A DNA stretch of 64,000 nucleotides, from contig DATHMH010000031.1 of assembly GCA_035487295.1 (NCBI GenBank), positions 18,228 through 82,227 of the forward strand, in the 5' to 3' direction. Of this stretch, positions 45,205 to 54,299 are shown one piece after another (within the stretch, counting starts at the first letter, position 1; the number at the start of each line of letters is the position of its first letter). This stretch comes from QIAW01 sp035487295. Lineage in GTDB: Bacteria; Acidobacteriota; Terriglobia; Terriglobales; Acidobacteriaceae. The translations under genes were made by a program, and so were the position numbers. The notes beneath the pieces are model-generated. The model ran no database searches, was not told where the DNA came from, and worked only from the letters and a program-made list of their open reading frames with translations.

Positions 45205-46908
45205 ATGAGGCCGTCGAAGGCTTTTCAATTCGCCTCCCCGGGCGTTTCTAAAGCCCCAGCGCCACTCGACAGCGGCGCGCTTAAATGGCACATCGGGGGC
45301 AAAAAGCCCGGCGAGACCTACAAGGCTCGTGATTTGTCGAACCGCATCGGCCTTCGCACGCTCTTCTTTGCTCTGCTGGTTGTGATCAGTTACTATGTCG
45401 GAACAAAGATCGGCTTCTCCTTTACCCCCAGAGACCGGTCCATTTCGATTTTTTGGCCTCCCAACGCAATGCTGGTAGCGGCGTTGCTGCTGGCGCCAAA
45501 GAAGTGGTGGTGGACCTTCTTCCTGGCGGTGCTTCCCGCCCACCTGCTGGTTCAACTGCAGAGCGGGGTGCCTGTTTCGCTGACAATCGGCTGGTTTGTT
45601 GGAAACTCGGCAGAATCATTGCTTGGCGCATGCTGCATCCGCTACTTCCTGGAACGGGAATCTCTGTTCGAAAACGTGCGAAGTGTTATCGTCTTCCTGG
45701 TTTTTGGGGTGATCCTTGCGCCCCTTGCGACGACATTCCTAGATGCCGCCGTAGTGCTCGTTACAGAGGATGGAAGCAGCTATTGGGCGCTGTGGACGGC
45801 GCGCCTGTTCTCGAACATGCTGGCCGAGATCACACTGGTGCCGCTTATTGTTGTCTCTGGCATGCATGGTATGGCTTGGGTTCGCGGCGTGACCTTGCTA
45901 CGCTTTGTTGAAGCTGCCGTGTTCTGTTTCGTTATGGCTGTGATCAGCATTCTGGTTTTTGGCGCGCAATACTCATCGAGCAACAGTGTTCCGCCGCTGG
46001 GTTATCTTCCTTTGCTTTTTTTGTTGTGGGCGTCTGTGCGCTACGGGCTGGGCGGGTTGAGCGCATCGGTGCTCGGCGTTTCCTTGATCGCAATGTGGAA
46101 TGCCATGCATGGACGCGGGCCGTTCTATGCAGCTTCAATAGCAGACAATATCCTCTCGCTGCAGGCCCTGCTGCTGGTCATTACGCTGCCACTGATTCTT
46201 TTGACGGCGTTCATCCGCGAGCATCGCGTTCTAGAACGCACTCTGCAGGAGGCGGGTTGCAAGTTGATTGATTGGGCAGAGGGTGAACGACGATCTTTCG
46301 GGGAAAAAGTGCAGGCTGAGATTGGCCAACCCTTATCGCTGCTGGCCCGTGAAGTGGAGGAACTTAAGAAGACATCAGACCCGAAAATAGAGCCACGACT
46401 GAACCAGCTGAAACAGAGCATTCGCGAGCTTTCTGGGGCGGTTCGGGAGCTATCAGAAAAGATGTATTCAGCAGAATTGGAGAGCGCAGGCATCACTGCA
46501 ATTCTTCGCGGCCTGTGCCAGAGTATTCGCGCTCAAGCCCCCTCTTTGCAGATTGATGTCATTCTGGAAGCATTGCCAGAGAACCTCTCTCCGAAGGTTT
46601 CTCTTTGCCTGTACCGTGTTGCAGAGGAGGCATTACGCAACATCGTCAAACACAGCCGCGCCCGCAAATCGGTGGTCGAGCTGAAAGTAAGGCGGCAAAG
46701 GGTGCTTTTGCGAATCGTTGATAATGGGGTGGGGTGGGACCCTAGAGATCAACCGGCGACTGGATTCGGGATCACCAACATGCGTGAACGCGCCAGAGCC
46801 ATGGGAGGCACAATCGACATCTTGTCTCGGCCCATGAGAGGCACTATGATCGAACTGTCTCTTCCCTTGAACATTGCATCGACCAGCTCGCCGCACGACC
46901 TAAAGTGA
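45205..46908 (+). CDS. MASE1 membrane sensor with kinase-like C-terminus lacking the phosphoacceptor His
   Basis: A 567-residue protein: a MASE1 integral membrane sensor of about eight helices (about 50-340) with the family's FTPRDRSISIFWPPNAMLVAALL segment, a HisKA_3-like dimerisation region and a HATPase_c domain. Aligned to the sister kinase upstream (RRRIARELHDGVNQ), the stretch is RRSFGEKVQAEIGQ, so the phosphoacceptor His is Gln370. The ATP-binding side is intact (EEALRNIVKHSRA, DNGVGWD, GFGITNMRERARAMGG). It may regulate the neighbouring kinase by heterodimerisation rather than phosphorylate a regulator itself. Confidence 0.9.
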   Translation: MRPSKAFQFASPGVSKAPAPLDSGALKWHIGGKKPGETYKARDLSNRIGLRTLFFALLVVISYYVGTKIGFSFTPRDRSISIFWPPNAMLVAALLLAPKKWWWTFFLAVLPAHLLVQLQSGVPVSLTIGWFVGNSAESLLGACCIRYFLERESLFENVRSVIVFLVFGVILAPLATTFLDAAVVLVTEDGSSYWALWTARLFSNMLAEITLVPLIVVSGMHGMAWVRGVTLLRFVEAAVFCFVMAVISILVFGAQYSSSNSVPPLGYLPLLFLLWASVRYGLGGLSASVLGVSLIAMWNAMHGRGPFYAASIADNILSLQALLLVITLPLILLTAFIREHRVLERTLQEAGCKLIDWAEGERRSFGEKVQAEIGQPLSLLAREVEELKKTSDPKIEPRLNQLKQSIRELSGAVRELSEKMYSAELESAGITAILRGLCQSIRAQAPSLQIDVILEALPENLSPKVSLCLYRVAEEALRNIVKHSRARKSVVELKVRRQRVLLRIVDNGVGWDPRDQPATGFGITNMRERARAMGGTIDILSRPMRGTMIELSLPLNIASTSSPHDLK

Positions 46909-47430
46909 TATCATTTCGTTGACTCCCGCAAAAGATGGTTCGTCATCAGTATCAGCATTCCAGAATGCAGCAGTTGTCTGCCTCGCAGGTCTTCGAAAAT
47001 TAGCAGTAGTCTCATTGGCGCGCCACTCACAGGACCGTATCTAAGAACGGCTGTACTGGAAGATGCCCCTTTCTCGTCAGTTCCTCTTGTATGTGACATG
47101 CTTACCGGCAATGTGCGCTAACACCATCTTGAATCGTTCGCCATCGGCGACGGGTTTGTCCTTAGTTGCGCGATTATTGAAGCGGAACGTTTGTTCATCC
47201 AGATAGCGGAACAGTGGAAGGGTTCGACACTCAGATATGTAGCACCAAGGGGTTCGTTTTAACAACGACCAAAAGTTTTCGAGTCCGTTCGTATGTACGC
47301 GGCCACCAACATACGCCACAGCATGAGCCCATATCGGCGCCTGCCTGAGCCTTTAAGCCAAGCGATAGTGTTCCAAGCTGGGATACATCGAGATTGCAAT
47401 CACTTGAAGAATCCGTTTTTCAGGCCGGCA
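46909..47430. other. Intergenic region holding an IS remnant
   Basis: Apart from the transposase fragment (47077-47340) no gene, box or inverted terminal repeat was identified. The convergent arrangement of the MASE1 gene and the aquaporin gene around it suggests an insertion site. Confidence 0.5.
47077..47340 (-). pseudogene. IS1595-type transposase C-terminal fragment
   Basis: The frame carries VGGRVHTNGLENFWSLLKR, then LFRYLDEQTFRFNNR and GERFKMVLAHIAGKHVTYK, the C-terminal third of an IS1595-family DDE transposase with the VHTNG(I/L)ENFWSLLKR signature. The N-terminal two thirds are missing. Upstream in frame a short HAVA extension continues the homology before it is lost. No terminal inverted repeats were seen. 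Confidence 0.85.
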
Positions 47431-48180
47431 TCATGCTGCTTTCGGGCTTTTCGTTCGCTCCACCTGTTCTGCCGGCAGGGCGCGTTCCGCTTCGCGCGTG
47501 GTAATCAGTTCACCCGGGATGCGGATGGCGCGATAAATTCCCGCTGCAATTCCTGCGCCCAGAAGCGGTGCAACAATAAAGAGCCACAGTTGCTGGAGTG
47601 CCCAACTGCCTGCGAAAACCGCCGTTCCGATGCTTCGCGCGGGATTCACCGACGCGTTGGTGATGGGTATTCCTGCCAGGTGAATCAGCACCAGAACGAA
47701 GCCGATGGCTATTCCGGCAAAACCAACCGGAGCCTTCACGTCCGTAGAGCCGAGCACGGTCAGCACCAGGAACATCGAAAGTACGACTTCGGTCAAAAGG
47801 CCTGCTGACAACGAATACTGGCCCGGAGAATGAATACCGTACCCATTGGAGACGAGTGCAGGATTGTGAGCGCTGGGGCCGCCGCCTGCGATTAAAAAGA
47901 TCAGTCCGGAAGCAATAACGGCGCCGATAATCTGCGCGATGACGTATGCGACGGCGTCGGCTGCTTTGATTTTTCTCGTCAATAGCATGCCTGCCGTCAC
48001 TGCCGGGTTAATGTGACAACCGGAGACTGGTCCTATGGTGTAAACCATCGCAAGCAACGAGATTCCAAAAGCGAATGCAATCCCAAGAAGACCGATCTTT
48101 TCTCCTGCAAACACGGCGCTGCCCACACCGCCAAACACCAACACGAAAGTGCCCACCATCTCGGCCATGTATTTCTTCAT
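47431..48180 (-). CDS. aqpZ: Aquaporin Z-type water channel
   Basis: A 249-residue MIP-family channel with six helices and both NPA loops (GCHINPAVT and ASVNPARSIG). The residues around the second NPA (NASVNPARS) and the short loops fit a water-selective aquaporin. ATG 48180 is preferred because AGGAG lies eight bases upstream and MKKYMAEMVGTF is the conserved start; the open frame upstream overlaps the hybrid kinase gene. It follows the hybrid kinase by 91 nt on the same strand and may be co-transcribed. The Lys/Arg-rich tail (VERTKSPKAA) is cytoplasmic. Confidence 0.93.
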   Translation of the reverse strand: MKKYMAEMVGTFVLVFGGVGSAVFAGEKIGLLGIAFAFGISLLAMVYTIGPVSGCHINPAVTAGMLLTRKIKAADAVAYVIAQIIGAVIASGLIFLIAGGGPSAHNPALVSNGYGIHSPGQYSLSAGLLTEVVLSMFLVLTVLGSTDVKAPVGFAGIAIGFVLVLIHLAGIPITNASVNPARSIGTAVFAGSWALQQLWLFIVAPLLGAGIAAGIYRAIRIPGELITTREAERALPAEQVERTKSPKAA

Positions 48181-48271
48181 AAATTCATCTCCTAATGTGC
48201 CGTGAAATAAAGGCTCACCGGCTTTTGCGCCGTTCTGCCGATTCGCTGCATGCTCGAAACCGCGCGAAAGA

Positions 48272-50050
48272 TTAGGCCGCGAAATGTCTGCTTTGAGCAG
48301 GCTTTTCTTGCCGCACCTCATGGGTCAGGCAATTATGGATCGCCTGCACCAGCGCTTCAGGCGTGACCGGTTTGGTCATCAGCAAATCGCCTTCCTCAGG
48401 CATAAAGGATTCCGTGTAGCCCGACAAATACATCACCTTCACGCCCGGCCGCAATTCACGGATTCTTCGTACCGCATCCGGGCCATTCATGCGCGGCATG
48501 GCAATGTCGGCTATGATCAGATCGATGCTGCCCTGGGTTTCGTTTGCGATCCGCACTGCGTTGACACCGTCAGACGCAGCAAGGACCTGCAGACCCTTCT
48601 GGGCAAGAATGTGAGCCATCATCTCGCGCAAATCATCCAGATCTTCGGCCAGAAGGACCGTTCCTGACAGAGTGCCGGGGCTCTGGGTGAATGCCGGGGT
48701 TTCTTGATCTTTTCTTTCATCAACTCGGGGGAACGTAAGAACAAAACAGGTCCCCTGGCCCAGCTTGCTTGTCAGCGAAATTTCGCCTTTGCTTTGTTTT
48801 ACAATCCCGTGCACGACGGCAAGACCAAGTCCCGAGCCGCCACTTTGCTCTTTGGTGGTAAAGAATGGTTCGAACACTCTCGGCTGAATAGAATCGGGTA
48901 TGCCCATGCCAGTGTCTGTAATTGTTACGACGACAGACTGCCGGAGTGCGGATTCATGTAAATCACGGTTGGTTGACGAGTGTCCGAGGTCGATCGCAAG
49001 CACTCCGCCATTCGGCATGGCGTCGCGCGCATTCACGGCCAGGTTGATGATGGCTTGCTGAAATTGAGATGGGTCGATTTCAACAAATTCTTCTTCATCG
49101 CTGAGATGTATGTGCAATTCAATATTCTTATTCAATAAAGGACGCAGCATGGAATCCATCTCTCCACAAGCATGATTCAGATCAATGACTTCGATGTGCG
49201 GTTTCTGTTTGCGGCTGAACGTGAGTAACTGCCGAATCAGTTTTCGCGCTCTTTCCGCCGATTTGAGGATGAGGCTTGTATTGCTGTGTGATACCTCATC
49301 CTGCGAGAGCCTTTCATCGAGGAGGCTGGCGTACCCGACGATGATCGCCAGCTCATTATTAAAATCGTGAGCAATGCTTCCCGCGAGCTGGCCAACGGTA
49401 TTGATCTTCTCCGACTGCAGCAGTTGTTCATGGAGTTGCTGTCGTTCCTTCTCACTTCGCCGGAGCTGTGTGATGTCTACAAAATACAAAATCTCACCTC
49501 CGTTTGCGTCCACCAATTTTGCTCGCCCACCTAAGATTGGCACGCGTGAGCCATCCTTCCGGATCAGCTCAAGTTCGAGCAGAGGCGTCCTCCCGAACTC
49601 ATGTAATTGAATCTCGAGCTGCTCTTTCAAGTGATCGTAGCCGGAAGGAATGAGCTTGCTTGCTTCTATTCCAATCAGTTCGTGATAGTTGTACCCCAGC
49701 ATCTGGGCAAACGTCTCATTCACATAGTCGAGCCTGCCGCTGCGAGTTCGGCCAGCTACGCCAATCAGCCCAGATTCCCTGAGGCGCTGCAACTTCGATT
49801 CGTTCAATGCACGCCGCCGTTCTTCTTCACGTTCGATGGCTCGGACAGAGAGCCACAACAGAAGACCGCTGACCGCGACATAGATAAGCCCCTTTTCCGT
49901 TTGCAGCAACCAGAACCCTTTTGGCGGAGTCAGAAGATTAACAAGGTAATCAGAGGTAACGATCCAGATTGTTGACCAAACCACGAACCCCAGCGCAAGA
50001 CGAGTCGCGGCCGACCGGGGTGAAAGCGGATAGGTGATCTCTGTTCTCAT
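48272..50050 (-). CDS. Hybrid histidine kinase (PAS-HisKA-HATPase-REC)
   Basis: A 592-residue protein: two membrane helices near the N-terminus (about 17-35 and 52-70), a PAS domain (about 88-200), HisKA with His228 in GSIAHDFNNELAII, HATPase_c (NLAVNARDAMPNGG, DTGMGI, SGLGLAVVHGIVKQSKG) and a C-terminal receiver with Asp515 in IADIAMPRMNG and Lys in LMTKPVTP. The GSIAHDFNN class differs from the HisKA_3 kinases of the same region. No cognate DNA-binding regulator lies adjacent. GAGGAAGAGG precedes the ATG, and a CTGTCA box lies about 75-120 nt upstream. Confidence 0.93.
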   Translation of the reverse strand: MRTEITYPLSPRSAATRLALGFVVWSTIWIVTSDYLVNLLTPPKGFWLLQTEKGLIYVAVSGLLLWLSVRAIEREEERRRALNESKLQRLRESGLIGVAGRTRSGRLDYVNETFAQMLGYNYHELIGIEASKLIPSGYDHLKEQLEIQLHEFGRTPLLELELIRKDGSRVPILGGRAKLVDANGGEILYFVDITQLRRSEKERQQLHEQLLQSEKINTVGQLAGSIAHDFNNELAIIVGYASLLDERLSQDEVSHSNTSLILKSAERARKLIRQLLTFSRKQKPHIEVIDLNHACGEMDSMLRPLLNKNIELHIHLSDEEEFVEIDPSQFQQAIINLAVNARDAMPNGGVLAIDLGHSSTNRDLHESALRQSVVVTITDTGMGIPDSIQPRVFEPFFTTKEQSGGSGLGLAVVHGIVKQSKGEISLTSKLGQGTCFVLTFPRVDERKDQETPAFTQSPGTLSGTVLLAEDLDDLREMMAHILAQKGLQVLAASDGVNAVRIANETQGSIDLIIADIAMPRMNGPDAVRRIRELRPGVKVMYLSGYTESFMPEEGDLLMTKPVTPEALVQAIHNCLTHEVRQEKPAQSRHFAA

Positions 50051-50358
50051 TTGCCTCTTCCTCTTCCGAAACGATTGAAGGATGTTGTTCCGGAAACGTT
50101 ATGCCTGGAAACCAAGTATTTCCTAACCTACTCAGGGAATGGCGAGGCGCATACTGTCAGGGTTTACAGCTCTACCGCATCCTGGCTGCGCTGGTGAAAC
50201 CCAGGGCAAAATGATTTTTTTGTTGAGGAGAACGGCACTCAGCATTGGGCATACAGCATTCAGCCCAATGCCGATTCTGTCGCACTGAAGGGCTGGCGAC
50301 AGGCTCCCAGATCCGGTGCGGAGGAAAGAAGCCAAGTCACCATTGAGTCGCTATCACC
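50051..50358. other. Intergenic region with kinase promoter and a hairpin
   Basis: Holds the promoter of the hybrid kinase (50125-50169) and the hairpin GCATTGGGC / GCCCAATGC (50242-50250, 50263-50271), a perfect 9-bp stem downstream of the leftward barrel gene. No gene is supported. Confidence 0.6.
50125..50169 (-). promoter_or_regulatory. CTGTCA box promoter of the hybrid histidine kinase
   Basis: Leftward: box CTGTAAACCCTGACAG (50169-50154), 23-nt spacer, -10 TAGGTT (50130-50125). Predicted start near 50118, leader about 68 nt. Confidence 0.7.
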
Positions 50359-50937
50359 TTAAAAAACACGCACAACTCCGAGGCGCAATCGGAAGTGACT
50401 CTGGCCGCCGGCGATGAAATGCGAGCGCAACAGGTCCATGTTTGCACGAGCCAGCCAACGTGAGTCTATGGTGTAGTCAACTCCGCCTCCCAGGTCCCAG
50501 GTGAAATTCGTGGCTGTGGTCCTAGCCGAAAGCGTCCCTGTAAAATCTCTGATCTCCTGGTGGATCCGGCTTTCTCCCAACAAGACTTCCGCGAAGGGAA
50601 GAATCTTTCTTTTTTCGAGCTTCTGCGTAGCCTTCCACCCCACAAAGCGAACCATGGCGCCAGCGAGCAGGTTCTGCGAATCCGTTTTGATCCTGATCGA
50701 CCCGGTGGAGGCAGTAGTATCGAAGACCCCGACTCTTGAGGAGCCCCAAAGAAAGTCTCCATCAATTGCGGCCACGACGTAACGGTTGAGTTGCCAGCCG
50801 AGAGAGGGGCTGAATCCGTTGAGTCCATTGTTCCCGGATTCATGAATGTACGAGACACCGGTCTCTAGCTGTGCCCAGGTAAACGTAGGAACTATGACCA
50901 ATAAAAGCAGAAACAACCTCTTAGAAAATGGCTTCAT
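50359..50937 (-). CDS. Outer membrane beta-barrel protein
   Basis: A 192-residue exported protein. Signal peptide MKPFSKRLFLLLLVIVPTFT with cleavage near WAQ, then amphipathic strands (ETGVSYIHESGNNGLNG, GWQLNRYVVAAIDGDFLWG, AGAMVRFVGWKATQKLEKR, TNFTWDLGGGVDYTIDSRW) and a final strand HFRLRLGVVRVF ending in Phe. It is an OmpA-transmembrane-like or OMP_b-brl barrel. GGAGG eight bases upstream supports ATG 50937; the frame upstream is open for 12 codons but lacks a ribosome site. The nearest box (51263-51278) is 326 nt away. Confidence 0.85.
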   Translation of the reverse strand: MKPFSKRLFLLLLVIVPTFTWAQLETGVSYIHESGNNGLNGFSPSLGWQLNRYVVAAIDGDFLWGSSRVGVFDTTASTGSIRIKTDSQNLLAGAMVRFVGWKATQKLEKRKILPFAEVLLGESRIHQEIRDFTGTLSARTTATNFTWDLGGGVDYTIDSRWLARANMDLLRSHFIAGGQSHFRLRLGVVRVF

Positions 50938-51771
50938 GTAGGGCCCTCCCAAAGAACGGGCTGATCTTTGCAACCCGTTTCATTCCGGTACAACTGTTCT
51001 ACTGCGAAACCAGCACGGGTCGCAGGCTAGCTGCCGGCCCCGCGCGGCATGGGATCGATCGAGCTCAAAATTGCCGTTTTAATCAATAAAGCAAAGCAAG
51101 TCTCCGGCTCGAAATGATGTAACGAGGAGCTGAGGCAAACCGCACTAAAAATCGTGTGAACTTGCCCTCTCAAAGAACGCTCCAGATGGGTGAGGAGCAA
51201 ATCTTCCACAGCTCATCTCAGCTTTCTACAGTGATTAGAAGGCCGGGGAGCAGAACTTTGTACTGCCAGAAATGACAGTTTTGAGAGGATCCGCAGCTTT
51301 TGTCGTGCGACCATTCCTGTCCTGCCGGAGCGGTGATCCGCCTGTCCGCGAGAAAAAGTTGAGACCAGACTTGATTCATTTTCTTTGTTAGGTGGAGCTT
51401 GCAATAAAGGCGAAGAAATCCGGAGCAACAGAACGCCAAAAACCCGGGAAGCTGAGAGCTGACATCTGAAGGCTTGGAGCTAAGAATGGGGCGGCCAGGC
51501 CATCCGGCGAGCTGACATGGCGCCCGAATGTGGACTAATCGTTGGGATGGCGATCAAGATAGCGACCGGCAAAACGAAACATCACCCAAACGCCTAGCCG
51601 ATCCCCACAACCGGCGATTCCCGTAACTGTGGGAATCACTGTGTCTCATTTTGTCATGTCCGCAGGACCCGCATGTGGAAATGGTTCTGCATGCTCGGGA
51701 CGCTAATGATGTTGTCGTTAATACCGAGGCGCTTCCCTAGTAATTCTGACACTATTTAAACGCGTCTCTTC
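50938..51771. other. Gene-poor region with an orphan CTGTCA box and decayed sequence
   Basis: About 830 bases. The only clear element is the box at 51263-51278. Minus-strand frames (51027-51209, 51213-51428) have no features. A short minus-strand frame near 51535-51640 ends FRFAGRYLDRHPND with a stop just upstream of its start, and looks like the tail of a lost gene. Decay here fits the truncated acetate kinase that follows. Confidence 0.5.
51263..51278. promoter_or_regulatory. Orphan CTGTCA box
   Basis: CTGCCAGAAATGACAG on the plus strand. Neither direction gives a good -10 at 23-24 nt: GTCGTG rightward, TCTAAT leftward. Leftward use would serve the barrel gene with a long leader. It may be a relic. 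Confidence 0.4.
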
Positions 51772-52460
51772 ACTGGAAACTTAGAGTTCTATCCAAGGAG
51801 CGGCTCCACATCATCACGCTTCATCTGGGCAATGGCCGTTCTGCCGCCGCCATTTGTGGCGGCCGCTCCGTAGATACGTCGATGGGTACGACGCCCTTGG
51901 AAGGCCTTGTCATGGGAACGCATTCCGGCGATATCGATCCTGCCTTGGTGAATCTCGTCGCCACCAAAGAAGGCCTATCTACTCATGAGGTCGAGGTTCT
52001 CCTGAATACCCAATCCGGACTACTGGGTCTTTCTGGACTAACGAACGACATGCGTGCGCTGCTGCAGGAGCTGAAGAGCAAGAATGACCACCGCGTGCGC
52101 CTAGTCATCGAAGTCTTCTGCTATCGCGTAAAAAAGTGCATTGGAGGATATTTTGCCTGCATGCGTGGCGCGGATGCGATTGTCTTTACGGGAGGGATCG
52201 GAGAAAACTCACCAGAGATTCGCGGCCGCATTTGTTCGGGGCTTGAGTGGGCAGGTCTAAAACTCGATGAAAACAGGAATCGGCGAATGGTTGGCCTCGA
52301 AGGACAAATCAGCAGTGACGATTCAACTCTGCAAGCATTCATAATCCCAACCGAGGAGGAACAGTTGATTGCACGCGACACTGTAAATTTCATCGAGCAT
52401 GAGTACAGTTCCTCCCGACTGGAGCAACCGTGGAAAATCAAAGAATTGCGAACTGGATGA
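51772..52460 (+). pseudogene. ackA: Acetate kinase C-terminal fragment
   Basis: The C-terminal half of acetate kinase, about 225 codons. Homology starts near KERLHIITLHLGNGRS and runs through the substrate loop VDTSMGTTPLEGLVMGTHSGDIDP, IVFTGGIGENSPEIR and the C-terminal IPTEEEQLIARDT block. The first 170-180 residues with the N-terminal ATPase subdomain are absent, and an in-frame TGA lies near 51750. GTG/ATG starts such as 51882 would give a protein without a complete active site, so the gene is taken as a remnant. The 3' half is well kept, so truncation may be recent. Confidence 0.85.
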
Positions 52461-53509
52461 ATCGAATGTTCTTGTCGTTGCGAAGATTCAAATTCCCTAC
52501 ATGGGCATTAGCTCTGATGTTCGTTTCCACCAGTATGGCTCAGACTGAGACGAACCAGGTCCACCTAGCACCGAACTCAAACTCCCTGGACAAGATGAAG
52601 AACACCTCTTTGAACAATCGCAACAATACGCTTTTTTCCAGTGTTGATCTTGTCCTGGTTCCTGTTACGGTGTCCGATTTTGGCGGCCGCCCGATGCTTG
52701 GCTTAAATAAGGACAATTTTCAGATTTTTGATAATAAGAAGCTGCAATCTATCGAACAGTTTTCAGGCGAAGATATCCCAACCTCGATTGTTGTGATTCT
52801 AGACACGAGCGGTAGTATGGCCGAAGCCGACAAACTTGAAAAAGCACGGCAAGCTGTTCTCGCGTTTTTGGAAACCTGCAACCCGCAAGACGAGGTTGCC
52901 ATGATCACAGTCGCGGACAAGCCGAAACTAAGCGTCGATTTCACTGATTCCCTTGCAACGATTCAGAAAGCGATGATCTCCACAGCAGCTGGCGGGGCCA
53001 CAGCGCTTTTGGATGCTGTATATCTGGCAATAAATGACATGAAGAATTCAAAGTACTCCAAAAAGGCGTTGCTGATTGTCTCAGATGGGGGCGATAATCA
53101 CAGCCGTTACAAGGAACGTGAAGTTACGGAGCTCATTAAAGAATCTGACTTGATTATTTATACAATCGGTGTTTTCGATGAAAGTGTTGCCGCCGGCCAA
53201 GACTATTTTTCGGTTATCTATGACGAGGCTTTCCCGAGCGAAGAAGAGCGCCTTGGCCCTTTTTTGCTTTCTAGCATGAGTGAGATCACGGGCGGTCGCA
53301 GTTTTACCATTAACAACCCCGACGACATGGTGGAAATAGCGTCGAAAATCAGCCTGGAGCTAAGAAACCAATACGTGCTTGGTTATCACGCTCAAAGCCT
53401 TCCCCACAATGGCAAATGGCACAACCTCAAAGTCAAACTAGTAACTTCCCAGAGACATCCACACCTTCGGGTCACTGCGAAGCAAGGATATTACGATGCT
53501 TCCCATTAA
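52457..53509 (+). CDS. VWFA-related protein, acidobacterial type
   Basis: A 350-residue exported protein with signal segment (FPTWALALMFVSTSMAQ). A short linker and an N-terminal VDLVLVPVTVSDFGGRPMLGL part with FQIFDNKKLQSIEQF lead into a von Willebrand factor A domain with MIDAS motif DTSGSMAEADK, matching Thr in GGATALLD and Asp in IVSDGGDNHS. Architecture fits the VWFA-related Acidobacterial domain family, found in large numbers in these genomes; exact roles are unknown. It overlaps the end of the acetate kinase remnant, and ATG 52430 is an alternative start. The C-terminus ends RVTAKQGYYDA as usual. Confidence 0.9.
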   Translation: MNRMFLSLRRFKFPTWALALMFVSTSMAQTETNQVHLAPNSNSLDKMKNTSLNNRNNTLFSSVDLVLVPVTVSDFGGRPMLGLNKDNFQIFDNKKLQSIEQFSGEDIPTSIVVILDTSGSMAEADKLEKARQAVLAFLETCNPQDEVAMITVADKPKLSVDFTDSLATIQKAMISTAAGGATALLDAVYLAINDMKNSKYSKKALLIVSDGGDNHSRYKEREVTELIKESDLIIYTIGVFDESVAAGQDYFSVIYDEAFPSEEERLGPFLLSSMSEITGGRSFTINNPDDMVEIASKISLELRNQYVLGYHAQSLPHNGKWHNLKVKLVTSQRHPHLRVTAKQGYYDASH

Positions 53510-53635
53510 TCAGGCATCGGTCCTGATATGAGTACACCGTCGCACAGCTTTCTCGAACAAAAAAAGGGTGCAGAACGCCCTAAGTTTTATGCCACAATCG
53601 CGTATGTTCTTACCAATTTCGAAAATTCAACGACT

Positions 53636-53911
53636 CTAATTCTGCCCGTGGGATTGGGGTTTAACCGCGTACTTCCATTCAACTGGCGTGAATTGAAGAG
53701 CATTGACTGGCTCCGAGATTCTCTCCGGCCTATGGCCGCAAGAAAGACAGATCACCCCAACGCGCCGGATTTGAGTTTCTTTCTCTATCTCGCTTTCGCG
53801 CACGGCAAGCCATCCTGCCACAACCGGCCCCTTGCAATTCTCACAAGCATCAGCAGAAATGTGGAGATATTCTTTTCTCATAATGTGATCCATCACGAAG
53901 CGGAGCATCAT
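53636..53911 (-). CDS. Small zinc-ribbon protein, acidobacterial type
   Basis: About 91 residues with CENCKGPVVAGWLAVRE and VGVICLSCGHRPE, a CxxC-CxxC zinc ribbon, followed by FTPVEWKYAV. I recognise this arrangement (GWLAxRE, RRVGxxCLxCGHR, SPVEW) as a family conserved in Acidobacteriota; function unknown. The start is unsure: ATG 53911, 53893 and 53881 are possible and the frame is open to 53998. A plus-strand frame of 142 codons over the same bases has no family features and is rejected. Confidence 0.7.
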   Translation of the reverse strand: MMLRFVMDHIMRKEYLHISADACENCKGPVVAGWLAVRESEIEKETQIRRVGVICLSCGHRPERISEPVNALQFTPVEWKYAVKPQSHGQN

Positions 53912-54021
53912 TGCCCTGGCCCATATCCCGGTATTCACCGGATACTTCGATTGTGAATAAAACGCCAGCGAACGGGGCGAAGCAGTGACCTGCTCCACAC
54001 TCTTTCCGATGAAGTCTCCAA

Positions 54022-54168
54022 CTATGTCATTCGGCGCTTAGTTATCAGGTTGAAGATCATCACTACCACGGCTACAACCAGAAGCAAGTGGATGAGGCCT
54101 CCACCGACATGTAAACTGAAACCCAGAAGCCACAGAATCAACAGGATTATGAAAATTGTCCAAATCAT
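54022..54168 (-). CDS. Small membrane protein, lmo0937/DUF5670-like
   Basis: A 48-residue protein, MIWTIFIILLILWLLGFSLH then VGGGLIHLLLVVAVVVMIFNLI and a KRRMT tail: two membrane helices joined by a glycine-rich turn, the layout of the lmo0937/DUF5670 family. Such proteins are small and frequent in stress loci; function unknown. GGAG lies seven bases before ATG 54168; the longer frame from 54249 is not used. Confidence 0.8.
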   Translation of the reverse strand: MIWTIFIILLILWLLGFSLHVGGGLIHLLLVVAVVVMIFNLITKRRMT

Positions 54169-54299
54169 CGTTTGTCTCCAGTGCTCGTAGTAAATAGCCA
54201 CATTTTGAAATTTGTTCGCGGATAAGTCGGACTGTTCATTGCCGCACATTCAGAAGCTACATGCGACGTTGAAACAGTCCGTTGAAAGCAACTTACGTG

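Noticed and set aside
53528..53956. 142-codon plus-strand frame
   Set aside because: The opposite frame has a conserved CxxC-CxxC zinc ribbon; this one has no recognisable feature.
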